A stretch of 64,000 bases of DNA from Aphodosoma sp045658305 (GCA_045658305.1 JAZOUT010000087.1:1-64000), one strand, 5' to 3'. Shown: positions 20,764 through 30,057, numbered from the stretch's first letter. Program-made: numbers and translations. The notes: generated from the sequence alone by a model not told the origin.

Positions 20764-23700
20764 TTAGACTTTTTTCACTGATACTTTTACGATATACTCC
20801 TCAAAATCGAGTTCTGTAGCCTCTGCAATTGCATCAACCAACTTGATTTCGTTAGCAAGCACTTGACCACCAATATAGTCAGTGTAATTAACTACTGCAT
20901 CATTGATAGCATCGAGGCGTTCGATTTCAACCACAATCTTATCGGTGATTTCGTAACCATTCGACTTACGGATGTTTTGGATACGGTTAACCAATTCACG
21001 AGCAATACCCTCTTGACGAAGTTCTTCTGTTACAGTAACATCAAGTGCAATAGTAAGTGTACCTTCGTTAGCAACCAACCAACCTGGCATATCTTCAGTA
21101 GCGATTTCTACATCGGCAAGTTCTACTACAACTGCGCCCGAAGCTAATGGCAATTCAACCGAGCCATTACGTTCGATTGTAGAGATGTCAGCTTGATCCC
21201 AAGCAGAGATAACAGCAGCAATCTCTTTCATTTGTTTACCATATTTTTTACCTAACGTTTTGAAGTTAGGTTTAATACGTTTCACAAGCGAAATAGACGA
21301 ATCATCAGCACCTACAATTTCAAGTTCCTTCACATTCACCTCAGTCTTAATCAGTTCAGCGATATATGACAACTGCTCGCGTGTCTTATCATCTGCAGCA
21401 GGGATAACTGCTTTTTGAAGTGGTTGACGCACTTTTTTCTCTGCTTTACGACGCAATGCAAGAATCATAGACGATGATGCCTGAGCAAGTTGCATACACT
21501 CTTCGAGGTTTTTGTCGATGAGCGAATCGTCGCATACAGGGAATTTAGCCAAGTGAACTGATTCTGCAGTCTCTTTGCCTGTAGCGGCATTCAAGTCAAG
21601 ATACAATTGGTCAGCAAAGAATGGTGCGATAGGAGCCATAAGTTTTGCTACAGTAGCAAGACAAGTATAAAGAGTTTGATAAGCAGAGATTTTATCTGTA
21701 TTGTACTCGCCACCCCAATAGCGTTTGCGGTTGAGACGTACATACCAGTTCGAAAGGTTTTCACCTACGAAGTCTTGAATTGCACGCCCTGCACGAGTTG
21801 GCTCGTAGTTTTCGAAGTGCTCTGTGCACTCTTTAACCAACGTATTCAAAAGAGAAAGAATCCAACGGTCGATTTCAGGACGTTCTGCTACTGGCACATC
21901 AGCCTCTTTGTATTCGAAGCCATCCACGTTAGCGTAGAGAGCGAAGAATGAGTAAGTATTGTAGAGTGTGCCAAAGAATTTACGGCGCACCTCTTCTACA
22001 CCATCAACGTCGAACTTGAGGTTATCCCAAGGCGATGCGTTTGTCATCATATACCAACGCAATGGGTCAGAACCGTATTTCTCGATTGTAGAGAATGGGT
22101 CAACAGCATTGCCAAGGCGTTTCGACATCTTGTTACCATTCTTATCAAGCACAAGACCATTAGAGATAACATTCTTGAATGCTACTGAATTAAATACCAT
22201 TGTGCCGATTGCATGAAGAGTAAAGAACCAACCACGAGTTTGATCGACGCCCTCAGAGATGAAGTCGGCTGGGTATACTGATTTAGAGTCGAATGCTTCT
22301 TTATTTTCAAATGGGTAGTGGATTTGAGCGTATGGCATAGCACCAGAGTCGAACCAAACGTCAATCAAGTCGAGTTCGCGTTTCATTGGTTTGCCCGATT
22401 CGCTGACAAGGATAATACCATCAACGTATGGACGGTGAAGGTCGATATTTTTAGGGTCCCAGTTCTCTTTGCTCATGTCGCCGAGACGGAAGTTTTTGTA
22501 TGGGTTTTCAGTCATGAAACCTGCAGCAATAGATTTCTCGATTTCGCCCATCAACTCTTCAACAGAACCGATACATTTCTCTTCTGAACCATCTTCAGTG
22601 CGCCAGATTGGGAGCGGAGTACCCCAATAACGAGAACGTGATAAGTTCCAATCTTGCAAGTTTTCAAGCCATTTACCGAAACGACCAGTACCAGTAGATT
22701 GTGGTTTCCAGTTGATAGTTTCATTAAGAGCAATCATCTCGTCACGTACGGCAGTTGTGCGGATAAACCAAGAGTCAAGTGGATAATAAAGCACAGGTTT
22801 GTCAGTACGCCAGCAATGAGGATAGTTGTGGACATGTTTTTCGATGCGGAATACTAAATTTTGTTGTTTCAACATCATACAAATAGCCACATCAAGAGTT
22901 TCATCCTGGTCAGTGAGAGCTGGGTCGTAAGCATTTTTCACGAAACGACCAGCAAATTCATTATATTTTTCTACATCAACTTGTACTTTAACAAAATCCG
23001 CATCAAGATCTTCGAGCAAGAAGAATTTACCTGTCATATCCACCATCGGACGAGTTTCGCCCTTAGCAGTAGTCATAGTCAAGCCAGGAACACCTGCTTT
23101 TTTAGCCACGAATGCGTCATCCGCACCAAATGTTGGCGCAATGTGTACAATACCAGTACCATCTTCAGTTGTTACATAGTCACCTTGAATTACTCGGAAT
23201 GCACCTTCTCCTGGATTTACCCAAGGAATAAGTTGTTCGTATTCAGAATCAACCAAATCAACACCCATACACTCGCCCACTACGCGATAAGGCACAAGTT
23301 TGTCGCCTGGTTTATAGTCTTCCATAGCTACTTCAGCAGCTTTAGGATTGAACAACGAAGCAAACAAAGGTTTAGCCACGATATATGTAGCAGGGATGCC
23401 AGTATATGGATTAAAGCTTTCTACTGCGAGATATTCAATTTTAGGACCAACGCAAAGGGCAGTATTTGAAGGCAAAGTCCAAGGAGTAGTAGTCCAAGCC
23501 AAGAAATATACATCACCTTTGAGGTTGTTGAAACCATTTACTTTTTTAGCTTTGAATTGAGCAGTACAAGTTGTATCTTTTACATCACGATAGCAACCTG
23601 GTTGGTTCAATTCGTGAGTAGAAAGACCTGTACCAGCAGCTGGCGAATATGGTTGGATAGTATAACCTTTGTACAACAAGCCTTTGTTATACAACTGTTT

Positions 23701-24192
23701 GAGCAACCACCAAAGTGTTTCAATATATTTATTATCGTAAGTGATATATGGGTCATTCATATCTACCCAATAACCCATTTTATGAGTAAGATCTTCCCAC
23801 TCACGAGTATATTTCATAACGTCAGCACGACAAGCAGCATTATATTCGTCAACCGAAATCTTCTTACCAATATCTTCTTTAGTGATACCAAGGCGTTTTT
23901 CCACACCAAGTTCAACAGGCAAACCGTGAGTATCCCAACCTGCTTTACGTTTCACTTGGAAACCTTGCATTGTTTTATAACGACAGAAAGTATCTTTAAT
24001 TGTACGCGCCATAACGTGATGAATACCAGGCATACCATTAGCCGAAGGTGGTCCTTCATAAAACACAAACGAAGGATAACCCTCACGTTCAGCAACACTC
24101 TTGTGGAACAAATCTTTTGCGTCCCACTCCTCTAACATTCTCTTGTTCACATCGGACAAATTTAGTCCGCCATACTCTTTGAATTTTTTCAT
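20764..24192 (-). CDS. ileS: Isoleucyl-tRNA synthetase
   Basis: This 1142-residue class I aminoacyl-tRNA synthetase charges tRNA-Ile with isoleucine in the cytoplasm. The HIGH-type signature is GMPGIHHV (residues 53-60), and the second signature KMSKR lies near residue 690. Between them is the editing domain, with WTTTPWTLPSNTAL near its start. The region after KMSKR holds the anticodon-binding domain and a long C-terminal part (WYVRLNRKRYWGG, then RRKAEKKVRQPLQKA). The length and the GIHH form of the HIGH motif fit the longer eukaryote-like IleRS lineage common in Bacteroidota, which in general tolerates mupirocin; that last point is family knowledge and not shown here. The gene has its own promoter at 24287 and a terminator at 20711. 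Confidence 0.97.
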   Translation of the reverse strand: MKKFKEYGGLNLSDVNKRMLEEWDAKDLFHKSVAEREGYPSFVFYEGPPSANGMPGIHHVMARTIKDTFCRYKTMQGFQVKRKAGWDTHGLPVELGVEKRLGITKEDIGKKISVDEYNAACRADVMKYTREWEDLTHKMGYWVDMNDPYITYDNKYIETLWWLLKQLYNKGLLYKGYTIQPYSPAAGTGLSTHELNQPGCYRDVKDTTCTAQFKAKKVNGFNNLKGDVYFLAWTTTPWTLPSNTALCVGPKIEYLAVESFNPYTGIPATYIVAKPLFASLFNPKAAEVAMEDYKPGDKLVPYRVVGECMGVDLVDSEYEQLIPWVNPGEGAFRVIQGDYVTTEDGTGIVHIAPTFGADDAFVAKKAGVPGLTMTTAKGETRPMVDMTGKFFLLEDLDADFVKVQVDVEKYNEFAGRFVKNAYDPALTDQDETLDVAICMMLKQQNLVFRIEKHVHNYPHCWRTDKPVLYYPLDSWFIRTTAVRDEMIALNETINWKPQSTGTGRFGKWLENLQDWNLSRSRYWGTPLPIWRTEDGSEEKCIGSVEELMGEIEKSIAAGFMTENPYKNFRLGDMSKENWDPKNIDLHRPYVDGIILVSESGKPMKRELDLIDVWFDSGAMPYAQIHYPFENKEAFDSKSVYPADFISEGVDQTRGWFFTLHAIGTMVFNSVAFKNVISNGLVLDKNGNKMSKRLGNAVDPFSTIEKYGSDPLRWYMMTNASPWDNLKFDVDGVEEVRRKFFGTLYNTYSFFALYANVDGFEYKEADVPVAERPEIDRWILSLLNTLVKECTEHFENYEPTRAGRAIQDFVGENLSNWYVRLNRKRYWGGEYNTDKISAYQTLYTCLATVAKLMAPIAPFFADQLYLDLNAATGKETAESVHLAKFPVCDDSLIDKNLEECMQLAQASSSMILALRRKAEKKVRQPLQKAVIPAADDKTREQLSYIAELIKTEVNVKELEIVGADDSSISLVKRIKPNFKTLGKKYGKQMKEIAAVISAWDQADISTIERNGSVELPLASGAVVVELADVEIATEDMPGWLVANEGTLTIALDVTVTEELRQEGIARELVNRIQNIRKSNGYEITDKIVVEIERLDAINDAVVNYTDYIGGQVLANEIKLVDAIAEATELDFEEYIVKVSVKKV

Positions 24193-24286
24193 ATCTTATC
24201 AGTAATAAGCGCAAGTAGTAAATCACAAGACTTACTCGCTATGCTCGTTTTATTTTAATCAAAATACAATAATCCCAAATAAAGCG

Positions 24287-24294
24287 CAAAGGTA
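24287..24294 (-). promoter_or_regulatory. Promoter of ileS
   Basis: The minus strand reads TACCTTTG, preceded by a T-rich stretch with TTTG upstream. It lies 95 bases before the ileS start, so the leader is fairly long. No T-box-like structure was recognised. Confidence 0.65.
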
Positions 24295-24322
24295 CAAAAA
24301 AAAATTAAAACTTCAAACAAAA

Positions 24323-24346
24323 AGAGACGCAAAATATTGCGTCTCT
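24323..24346 (-). terminator. Terminator of the acyl-CoA synthetase gene
   Basis: AGAGACGCAA (24323-24332) pairs perfectly with TTGCGTCTCT (24337-24346) across a 4-base loop, followed by T-rich sequence on the minus strand. The stem belongs to the GAGRYGCAA terminator family seen at other gene ends here. Confidence 0.88.
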
Positions 24347-24371
24347 ACATATTATATAATACAAAACTACC

Positions 24372-26273
24372 TTATTTCAATGCATCAAGGTTTTGTTGGT
24401 TTTGAGATTGTTTACCTTCTGCGGTGTACATATAATCGATACGCTCAGCATAGGCTTTCTCAATTTTACCACGTACCATCTTCATTGTGCTGTTGATCAT
24501 TTGGTTTTGTTCAGTAAATGGCTCTGCCAATACAGCAAAAGCACTAGGAAGCCAACGTTCTGGGAACATACCTTCAAATTCACCACCTTTCTTATATTTA
24601 GCCAATTCTTCTTCAAGTTTCTTAACTGTTGCTTTGCGACCTTCTTCAGAATCAAGAGTAAGATTGAGATAAGAAAGTTTACGTTTAAGAGCTTCACGAT
24701 TAGGAACAATCAAAGCAGTTGTGAAAGGTGATTGGTTATTATAGAGCATCACTTGATCAATATATTTAGATTTTTCAACCAATGCTTCTTCGATACCTTC
24801 TGGGCTATATTTTTCGCCATCGCTTGAGATAAGGAGAGATTTGAAACGACCTTTCACATAGAGAAGACCCTCTTTAGTCATATAACCAAGGTCGCCAGTA
24901 TAGAGATAACCATCACGAACAGTTTCGGCAGTGGCTTCAGGGTTTTTCCAATAGCCTTTCATGACGTTTTCGCCTTTGACTACGATTTCGCCCATCTCGC
25001 CAAGAGGAAGTTCTTTGCCATCACTATCGCAGATTTTGAGTTCGATAGGCTTAACGAGTTTACCACTTGAGCCAAAGCGGTAGAGGTCAGGACCATTAGA
25101 CGAGAGAACAGGGGTAGCCTCAGAGAGACCGTAGCCTTGGAACATAGGGATGCCGACACCGACATAGAACTTTTGGAGGTCTTTATCGAGAAGGGCACCG
25201 CCACCGATGAAGAAACGGAGTTCGCCACCGAAATTGTCGCGGACCTTAGAGAATATAAGTTTGTCGAAAAGAGCTACAAGGGGATAGAGCAAGAGACGAA
25301 GACCTTTGCTGTCGAGATTGCTGTCGCCAAAATAGATTTGACGGAGACGAAGTCCGAAGTTGAATAGGCTGACAGTGAAATTGCCTTTGGCGCGGATTGC
25401 TTGCTCAATGTTCTTTTTGAACGTTTTGGCAAGAGCAGGCACAGAGAGAATGAAGTGAGGGCGCACCTCTTTAATATTAAGAGGTATGTTTTTGAGCGTT
25501 TCGAGCGGAGTGCGACCTACTTGCACGGTAGCCACAGATGCACCCTTAGACATCATAATATAGAAGCCTACGACGTGAGCGAAACACTGGTCGAGAGGCA
25601 GAATGATGAGCGTGCGCCAAGTTTCGTCGATATTGACAAGCGTGCAAGCTTGCTCGACGTTGGCTGTGTAGTTGCGGTGAGTGAGCACCACACCTTTAGG
25701 GTCGGCAGTTGTGCCTGAAGTATAGGTGATTGTGGCAATATCGTCGTTTTGGAGCGATTTGCCCACGGCGAGGAATTCCTCAAGAGAGTGAGTGTTCATA
25801 AACTCATCGCCGAGAGTCATCACGCGGCTGTAAGAGACTTCGCGCTCTTCGTAGTCTTGAATATCGTCGAGAACGATAATGTATTTGACATTAGGGAGTT
25901 GGTCTTTGATAGCGCGGACTTTTTTGAGTTGAGTGCGCGACACCATAATATATTTCACGTCACCATGTACGAGACGGAAAAGGAGGTCGTTGGACTCTTC
26001 GAGCTTGATAGACAAAGGCACATTCATCGCACCAGCATAGAACATAGCCAACTCGCCAATAATCCATGAGTTGCGACCCTCGCTAAGAAGCGCCATGCTG
26101 TCGCCTTTTTTCACACCAATAGCCTGAAGACCAGCACCAAGACGATACACTAAAGTTTTTACTTCGGCATAAGTAGTAGGCTCGAATTTGTTAGATGTTT
26201 TTTCGAGCAAAAATGTATTGTTAGGGTATAAACGTACCGATTCCTCGAATAAGTCGACAAGTGTTTTTTTCAT
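24372..26273 (-). CDS. Long-chain acyl-CoA synthetase (AMP-binding)
   Basis: A 633-residue member of the acyl-adenylate-forming family. It activates a fatty acid with ATP to an acyl-adenylate and then to acyl-CoA. The P-loop-like A3 motif YTSGTTADPKGVVLTHRN is near residue 185. The motif GYGLSEATPVLS and the adenylate-binding YLYTGDLGY (motif A7) are present, and KGRFKSLLISSDGEKYSPEGIEE contains the hinge and the conserved Gly-Glu region. The length and absence of a signal peptide fit FadD-like cytoplasmic enzymes (the FAA1/FadD15 type). The chain-length preference cannot be read from the sequence. It is a single gene with its own promoter and terminator; adjacency to ileS looks incidental. 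Confidence 0.93.
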   Translation of the reverse strand: MKKTLVDLFEESVRLYPNNTFLLEKTSNKFEPTTYAEVKTLVYRLGAGLQAIGVKKGDSMALLSEGRNSWIIGELAMFYAGAMNVPLSIKLEESNDLLFRLVHGDVKYIMVSRTQLKKVRAIKDQLPNVKYIIVLDDIQDYEEREVSYSRVMTLGDEFMNTHSLEEFLAVGKSLQNDDIATITYTSGTTADPKGVVLTHRNYTANVEQACTLVNIDETWRTLIILPLDQCFAHVVGFYIMMSKGASVATVQVGRTPLETLKNIPLNIKEVRPHFILSVPALAKTFKKNIEQAIRAKGNFTVSLFNFGLRLRQIYFGDSNLDSKGLRLLLYPLVALFDKLIFSKVRDNFGGELRFFIGGGALLDKDLQKFYVGVGIPMFQGYGLSEATPVLSSNGPDLYRFGSSGKLVKPIELKICDSDGKELPLGEMGEIVVKGENVMKGYWKNPEATAETVRDGYLYTGDLGYMTKEGLLYVKGRFKSLLISSDGEKYSPEGIEEALVEKSKYIDQVMLYNNQSPFTTALIVPNREALKRKLSYLNLTLDSEEGRKATVKKLEEELAKYKKGGEFEGMFPERWLPSAFAVLAEPFTEQNQMINSTMKMVRGKIEKAYAERIDYMYTAEGKQSQNQQNLDALK

Positions 26274-26348
26274 AAAATTCTAAGTTTTAAGCATTCGATA
26301 ATAAAATAAAAACTCACCATTTTATCGAAAATAGTTGATAATAATGTG

Positions 26349-26356
26349 CAAAGTTA
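26349..26356 (-). promoter_or_regulatory. Promoter of the acyl-CoA synthetase gene
   Basis: The minus strand reads TAACTTTG, the perfect Bacteroidota -7 element, 76 bases before the start codon. Confidence 0.7.
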
Positions 26357-26433
26357 CTAAAAAATATTAAATGTTGTATAAAAATCATATAAAAATTTAA
26401 TAGATGGGTGGTAGGATGGTGCGTGCAGTATGA

Positions 26434-26502
26434 TTTATAGTATATTTATCCTATATTTATGGTATATTTATCCTATATTTATAGTATATTTATGGTATGT
26501 TG
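26434..26502 (+). repeat. 11-bp tandem array, locus B
   Basis: Six 11-base units (TTTATAGTATA, TTTATCCTATA, TTTATGGTATA and so on) end in TTTATGGTATG-TTGTGG. The array points toward the plus-strand gene at 26608 and is followed at 26503-26576 by a purine-rich tract of GGGAATA / GAGTAGGGAGCA words. Confidence 0.85.
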
Positions 26503-26595
26503 TGGGTAGGGAATAAAGAGCAGAGAGTAGGGAGCAAGGAATACGGAAAAAAGAATAAGGAAAAGGGAGGAGTTGCGTGTTTGGATTTTTTTTTG

Positions 26596-26603
26596 TAACT
26601 TTG
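26596..26603 (+). promoter_or_regulatory. Promoter directly abutting a GTG start
   Basis: TAACTTTG ends only four bases before the GTG at 26608. In Bacteroidota the transcript starts a few bases after this element, so the mRNA would begin at or next to the start codon. Confidence 0.6.
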
Positions 26604-26607
26604 CAGC

Positions 26608-27090
26608 GTGAAGAAGTATGTTTTTCAAATAGTTAGTCTTTGTTTAGCAATGTTCATTGCGTATATTGGTGGTGGATTGAATATCTATCACTATTGTTGC
26701 GATGCTTGCGAAAAACATGGACACGATATATTTCAGACTATATCGTGCGAAGAGGTGCATGCAGAGCATCATTGCACAGAGGATGATTGCCACCATGAGC
26801 ATCATAATCACACTCGTATTATAGAAAATAGAGATGATTTGTGCACTCATTTGATGGCAAATTCGGCTCACTGCGATGTGCATCATGTGGAAGCACCTTA
26901 TTTTTCACAATCTAATCCTTTGAAAGTGAACTTTGTGTCACCATTGATTGCGATACACCCTATATCAATGCACAATGCACAATGCATAATGCACAATATT
27001 GAGTGCAAGATACAAAGTGAGGCTATTCCTTTAGTCCAAATTCTCACAGGACGAGCCATAATTGTGCGAAAATCTGCGTATTTGATTTAG
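26608..27090 (+). CDS. Cys/His-rich HYC_CC_PP-type exported small protein
   Basis: This 160-residue protein starts at a GTG. The upstream ATG at 26618 is out of frame, and the next in-frame ATG (26650) would cut the hydrophobic leader. The N-terminus is hydrophobic (about residues 5-24), then comes YHYCCDAC (27-34) and a Cys/His-rich stretch (46-90) with many CxxxC, HH and HxH patterns that could bind metal. The NIYHYCC motif resembles the HYC_CC_PP family found beside TonB receptors and metal-binding proteins in Bacteroidota; that assignment is from memory. Residues of about 120-134 (SMHNAQCIMHN) are a translated GTGCATT-family DNA repeat. With the receptor and HMA protein downstream it probably serves in periplasmic metal handling. 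Confidence 0.7.
   Translation: MKKYVFQIVSLCLAMFIAYIGGGLNIYHYCCDACEKHGHDIFQTISCEEVHAEHHCTEDDCHHEHHNHTRIIENRDDLCTHLMANSAHCDVHHVEAPYFSQSNPLKVNFVSPLIAIHPISMHNAQCIMHNIECKIQSEAIPLVQILTGRAIIVRKSAYLI
26966..26999 (+). repeat. AATGCAC repeat inside the HYC-type gene
   Basis: Four consecutive AATGCAC/AATGCATA words are read in frame as MHNAQCIMHN. The same family occurs in polA, the nucleosidase gene and several spacers. Confidence 0.85.
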
Positions 27091-27194
27091 CCAATAATAT
27101 AATTAGTTGAATTGGACTAATTAGTCAAATTGGATAGATTAGATATTAAAAATAAATCACATAATAATTAATTTTCACCCCTACAAAATATATT

Positions 27195-29585
27195 ATGAAA
27201 AAAATAATAATGATTGTATTGTGCGTGATGCATTGTGCATTGTGCATTAACTTGAAAGCTCAAGAGTCGACTGGAGGCACACTTTCGGGTAGCGTGATTG
27301 ATGAGAACGGCGAACCAGTAATTGGAGCTGAGATATTTTGGTTAAACTCGACTATCGGTGCGGTTACGGATATTGATGGCAATTTTACTATTCCAATGAC
27401 TGTGGATAGCCACCACTTGATTTTTAATTATTTGTCGTACAAAGCTGATACAGTAGATATTACTAAGGCTTCGATGCCTCTTGTTGTGCAGATGAGCGAA
27501 GATACAAAAGAGTTGCAAGAAGTAACAGTTGCAGCACGTGGAGCAAGTACGATTGCGAGCCGCGTGAGCGCATTGCAAACTACTAAAATCACTGGTGCAG
27601 AGTTGTGTAAAGCGGCTTGTTGCAACTTGTCGGAGTCGTTCGAAACTAATGCCTCAGTGGACGTAGCGTATGCTGATGCTGCTACTGGCGCAAAAACAAT
27701 TAAATTACTCGGTTTGTCAGGCACATACGTTCAGTTGTTGACCGAAAACACTCCAGGAGTGCGTGGTTTGGCTCAAAACTATGGTATGGAATATATCCCT
27801 GGTGCTTGGATGGAGAGCATCCAGGTATCGAAAGGTACTTCGTCTGTTATAAATGGTTATGAGGCCACTACAGGTCAAATCAATGTTGAATACTTGAAAC
27901 CTCAAACCCAAGACCCTATTGCGTTGAATGGTATGGTGAGCACATCGCTTCGCGCTGAGTTGAACGCTACTGGCGGTTGGGATATCAACGAAAAATGGAG
28001 CACTGGCGTGTTGGCTCACTACAAAAATGAGAGTATGGAACACGACACAAATGGCGACGGATTTATGGATTTGCCAAAAGGTCAACAAGCCAATTTGTTG
28101 AATCGTTGGTATATGAAAGATGGTGCATATACAGGTCAATACCTCGTGCGAGGCTTGTATGACGAGCGCAATGGCGGTCAGACAATGAAATATATTGACG
28201 AAAATGGCATTGCTGACCCATATAAAATTGGCATTCGCACATGGCGCATGGATGCGTTTATGAAACAGGGCTATGTGTTTGATGAAGCAAAAGGTACAAG
28301 TATCGGGATTATTGCAAGTGGTTCGTACCACAATCAACACAACGTATATGGTCATCGCGTGTATGATGGCGTACAAGGCAACTTCTATTTGAATGCTATG
28401 TTCCAAACATATTTTGATGAAACTGACAAACACAAAATCACTGCGGGTTTGAGCCTCAATTATGATAACTATAAAGAAGGGATGATATCAGACAAGGCGG
28501 AGTTTATACTATCATACGATAATAATCCGATGGGAGATTCACCAGATGCACCTGCTGGATTACCATTAGGTGATTACACTAAACTATTAGATATGACTCG
28601 CGATGAATGGACTCCGGGTGTATTTGCAGAATACTCATTGAAAGTAGATGAAAAATTGTCGCTTTTGGCAGGTGTTCGTGGCGATTATAGCACACAGTAT
28701 GGATTCTTTGTAACACCACGTTTCAACGTGCGCTACTCGCCATGGGAATGGTGGAACTTGCGCGGTTCGGTGGGTATGGGCTATCGCTCGCCTAACTTGT
28801 TGAGCGACCACGCTTCAGTGTTACCTTCGTCGAGAACAATAGCAATTGAAAGCGATGTATTAAAACAAGAACGTGCAGTAAATGCAGGTGCAAGCACTAC
28901 GTTCTATATTCCTATTGCGGGTCGCGAATTGCAAATTACGGCAGACTACTACTACACTCATTTCTTGGAATGTATGGTTGTAGATATGGACTCTGACCCA
29001 TATACTGTTATATTCTCTAACCTCACAGAGGAGGGCGTAGAAGGAGGCAAAAAACCTCGCTCGTATGCAGGCAACTTCCAAGTAGAGGCATCGATGGAGG
29101 TGTTGAAAGGTTGGACTATGACACTCGCCTACCGTATGTCGGACGTAAAAAGTACAATCAATGGTGAATTACGCGAAAAACCTCTTACAAACCGCTATAA
29201 AGCACTCATCACAACTTCGTATATGACACCACTAAAACACTGGCAATTCGACGTTACAGCACAATTTAATGGTGGTGGTCGTATGCCTGATAATTTTTAT
29301 AAAGGCAATGAATCACTTCGTCCATCATGGACTATCGACCGTGGCAATGGTCAATATGATTTTCCTTGGCATGCGCAGTTGATGGCTCAAGTAACTCGTT
29401 ATTTCCGCACATGGAGTATCTATGTCGGAGGCGAGAATATCACTAACTTTACACAAGATACACCTATTATTGGCGCCGGTGACCCATACGGACAAAACTT
29501 TGATGCATCAATGGCTTGGGGACCTATCCATGGATGGAAAGTGTATGCAGGCTTCCGTTGGGCTTTGAACCGTAAGGAAAAATAA
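27195..29585 (+). CDS. TonB-dependent receptor, probably for a metal
   Basis: A 796-residue outer-membrane receptor. Residues 1-23 form a signal peptide whose VMHCALCIN segment is itself a translated GTGCATT repeat. Residues 28-110 are a carboxypeptidase-regulatory-like beta-sandwich (GSVIDENGEPVIGA). The plug domain (about 115-235) contains CKAACCNLSESFETN and the usual KGTSSVINGYEATTGQINVEY. The barrel follows and ends in an aromatic-rich strand (KVYAGFRWALN). Energy would come from TonB/ExbBD, which are not in this window. It lies between the HYC-type gene (104-base gap) and the HMA gene (103-base gap), all on the same strand with no terminator between them. The adjacent metal-binding proteins and the Cys-Cys pair in the plug suggest a metal or metallophore as substrate; which metal is not visible. 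Confidence 0.88.
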   Translation: MKKIIMIVLCVMHCALCINLKAQESTGGTLSGSVIDENGEPVIGAEIFWLNSTIGAVTDIDGNFTIPMTVDSHHLIFNYLSYKADTVDITKASMPLVVQMSEDTKELQEVTVAARGASTIASRVSALQTTKITGAELCKAACCNLSESFETNASVDVAYADAATGAKTIKLLGLSGTYVQLLTENTPGVRGLAQNYGMEYIPGAWMESIQVSKGTSSVINGYEATTGQINVEYLKPQTQDPIALNGMVSTSLRAELNATGGWDINEKWSTGVLAHYKNESMEHDTNGDGFMDLPKGQQANLLNRWYMKDGAYTGQYLVRGLYDERNGGQTMKYIDENGIADPYKIGIRTWRMDAFMKQGYVFDEAKGTSIGIIASGSYHNQHNVYGHRVYDGVQGNFYLNAMFQTYFDETDKHKITAGLSLNYDNYKEGMISDKAEFILSYDNNPMGDSPDAPAGLPLGDYTKLLDMTRDEWTPGVFAEYSLKVDEKLSLLAGVRGDYSTQYGFFVTPRFNVRYSPWEWWNLRGSVGMGYRSPNLLSDHASVLPSSRTIAIESDVLKQERAVNAGASTTFYIPIAGRELQITADYYYTHFLECMVVDMDSDPYTVIFSNLTEEGVEGGKKPRSYAGNFQVEASMEVLKGWTMTLAYRMSDVKSTINGELREKPLTNRYKALITTSYMTPLKHWQFDVTAQFNGGGRMPDNFYKGNESLRPSWTIDRGNGQYDFPWHAQLMAQVTRYFRTWSIYVGGENITNFTQDTPIIGAGDPYGQNFDASMAWGPIHGWKVYAGFRWALNRKEK
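27216..27250 (+). repeat. GTGCATT repeat within the receptor signal-peptide codons
   Basis: TGTGCGTGATGCATTGTGCATTGTGCATT-type sequence provides the hydrophobic core of the leader. The reading orientation is opposite to that in the HYC-type gene just upstream. Confidence 0.85.
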
Positions 29586-29688
29586 TTGAGTGATTAAACT
29601 TAATTTAATACATATAGTCTAATCATATAAACAGAATATTTAATAATAACAACGGACACGGGATACGTGTTCAAACAAACTCTAAAAT

Positions 29689-30057
29689 ATGAAAAAAGTA
29701 TTTCTTACACTTGCTCTTGCAGCAGGTATTTCGGTAGCCGTAATGGCAGAAAAACAGACAGTGCGCCTTTATGTTCCTGAAATGGAATGTGACAATTGTA
29801 AAGGTAAAGTAGAAAATGTATTGGCTTATGAAAAAGGAGTAAAAAAACTTAATTTCGATGTAGCTCACCGCATCGTAACAATCGTATTCGAAGACAAACG
29901 CACTAACGTAGAAAAACTTCAAGCAGCTTTAATGAAATATATTAAATATGAATCAAAAGAGTTGAAAGAAGGCGACCACGTAGAGTGCAACCACGAACAC
30001 CATCATGGACACGACCACGGTCATGGACATAATCACGACCACGGACATAAACACTAA
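29689..30057 (+). CDS. Periplasmic heavy-metal-associated (HMA) protein with His-rich tail
   Basis: A 122-residue protein with a signal peptide (1-20, ending VMA). A single HMA fold follows with the metal-binding motif MECDNC (Cys34, Cys37) and the typical later segment KLNFDVAHRIVTIVFED. The last 26 residues contain 13 histidines in HxH and HHH patterns. By family the CxxC binds a soft metal such as Cu(I) or Zn(II); the His tail would bind Zn, Ni, Co or Cu(II). It probably takes the metal from the receptor encoded upstream, or buffers it in the periplasm (inferred). Export is unusual, since most single HMA proteins are cytoplasmic CopZ-like chaperones. The gene ends at a very strong two-way terminator. 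Confidence 0.88.
   Translation: MKKVFLTLALAAGISVAVMAEKQTVRLYVPEMECDNCKGKVENVLAYEKGVKKLNFDVAHRIVTIVFEDKRTNVEKLQAALMKYIKYESKELKEGDHVECNHEHHHGHDHGHGHNHDHGHKH

Larger units (their letters stand above)
26274..26607. other. Divergent spacer upstream of the metal-linked genes
   Basis: The spacer holds a minus-strand promoter, an 11-bp array, a purine-rich tract and a plus-strand promoter. No gene is seen. Confidence 0.7.

Noticed and set aside
24192..24287. T-box or other riboswitch before ileS
   Set aside because: The leader is about 95 bases, AT-rich, with no T-box sequence or competing terminator, and T-boxes are not usual in this phylum.
27717..28433. Minus-strand frame of 238 codons
   Set aside because: It is antisense to the clearly recognisable TonB-dependent receptor.
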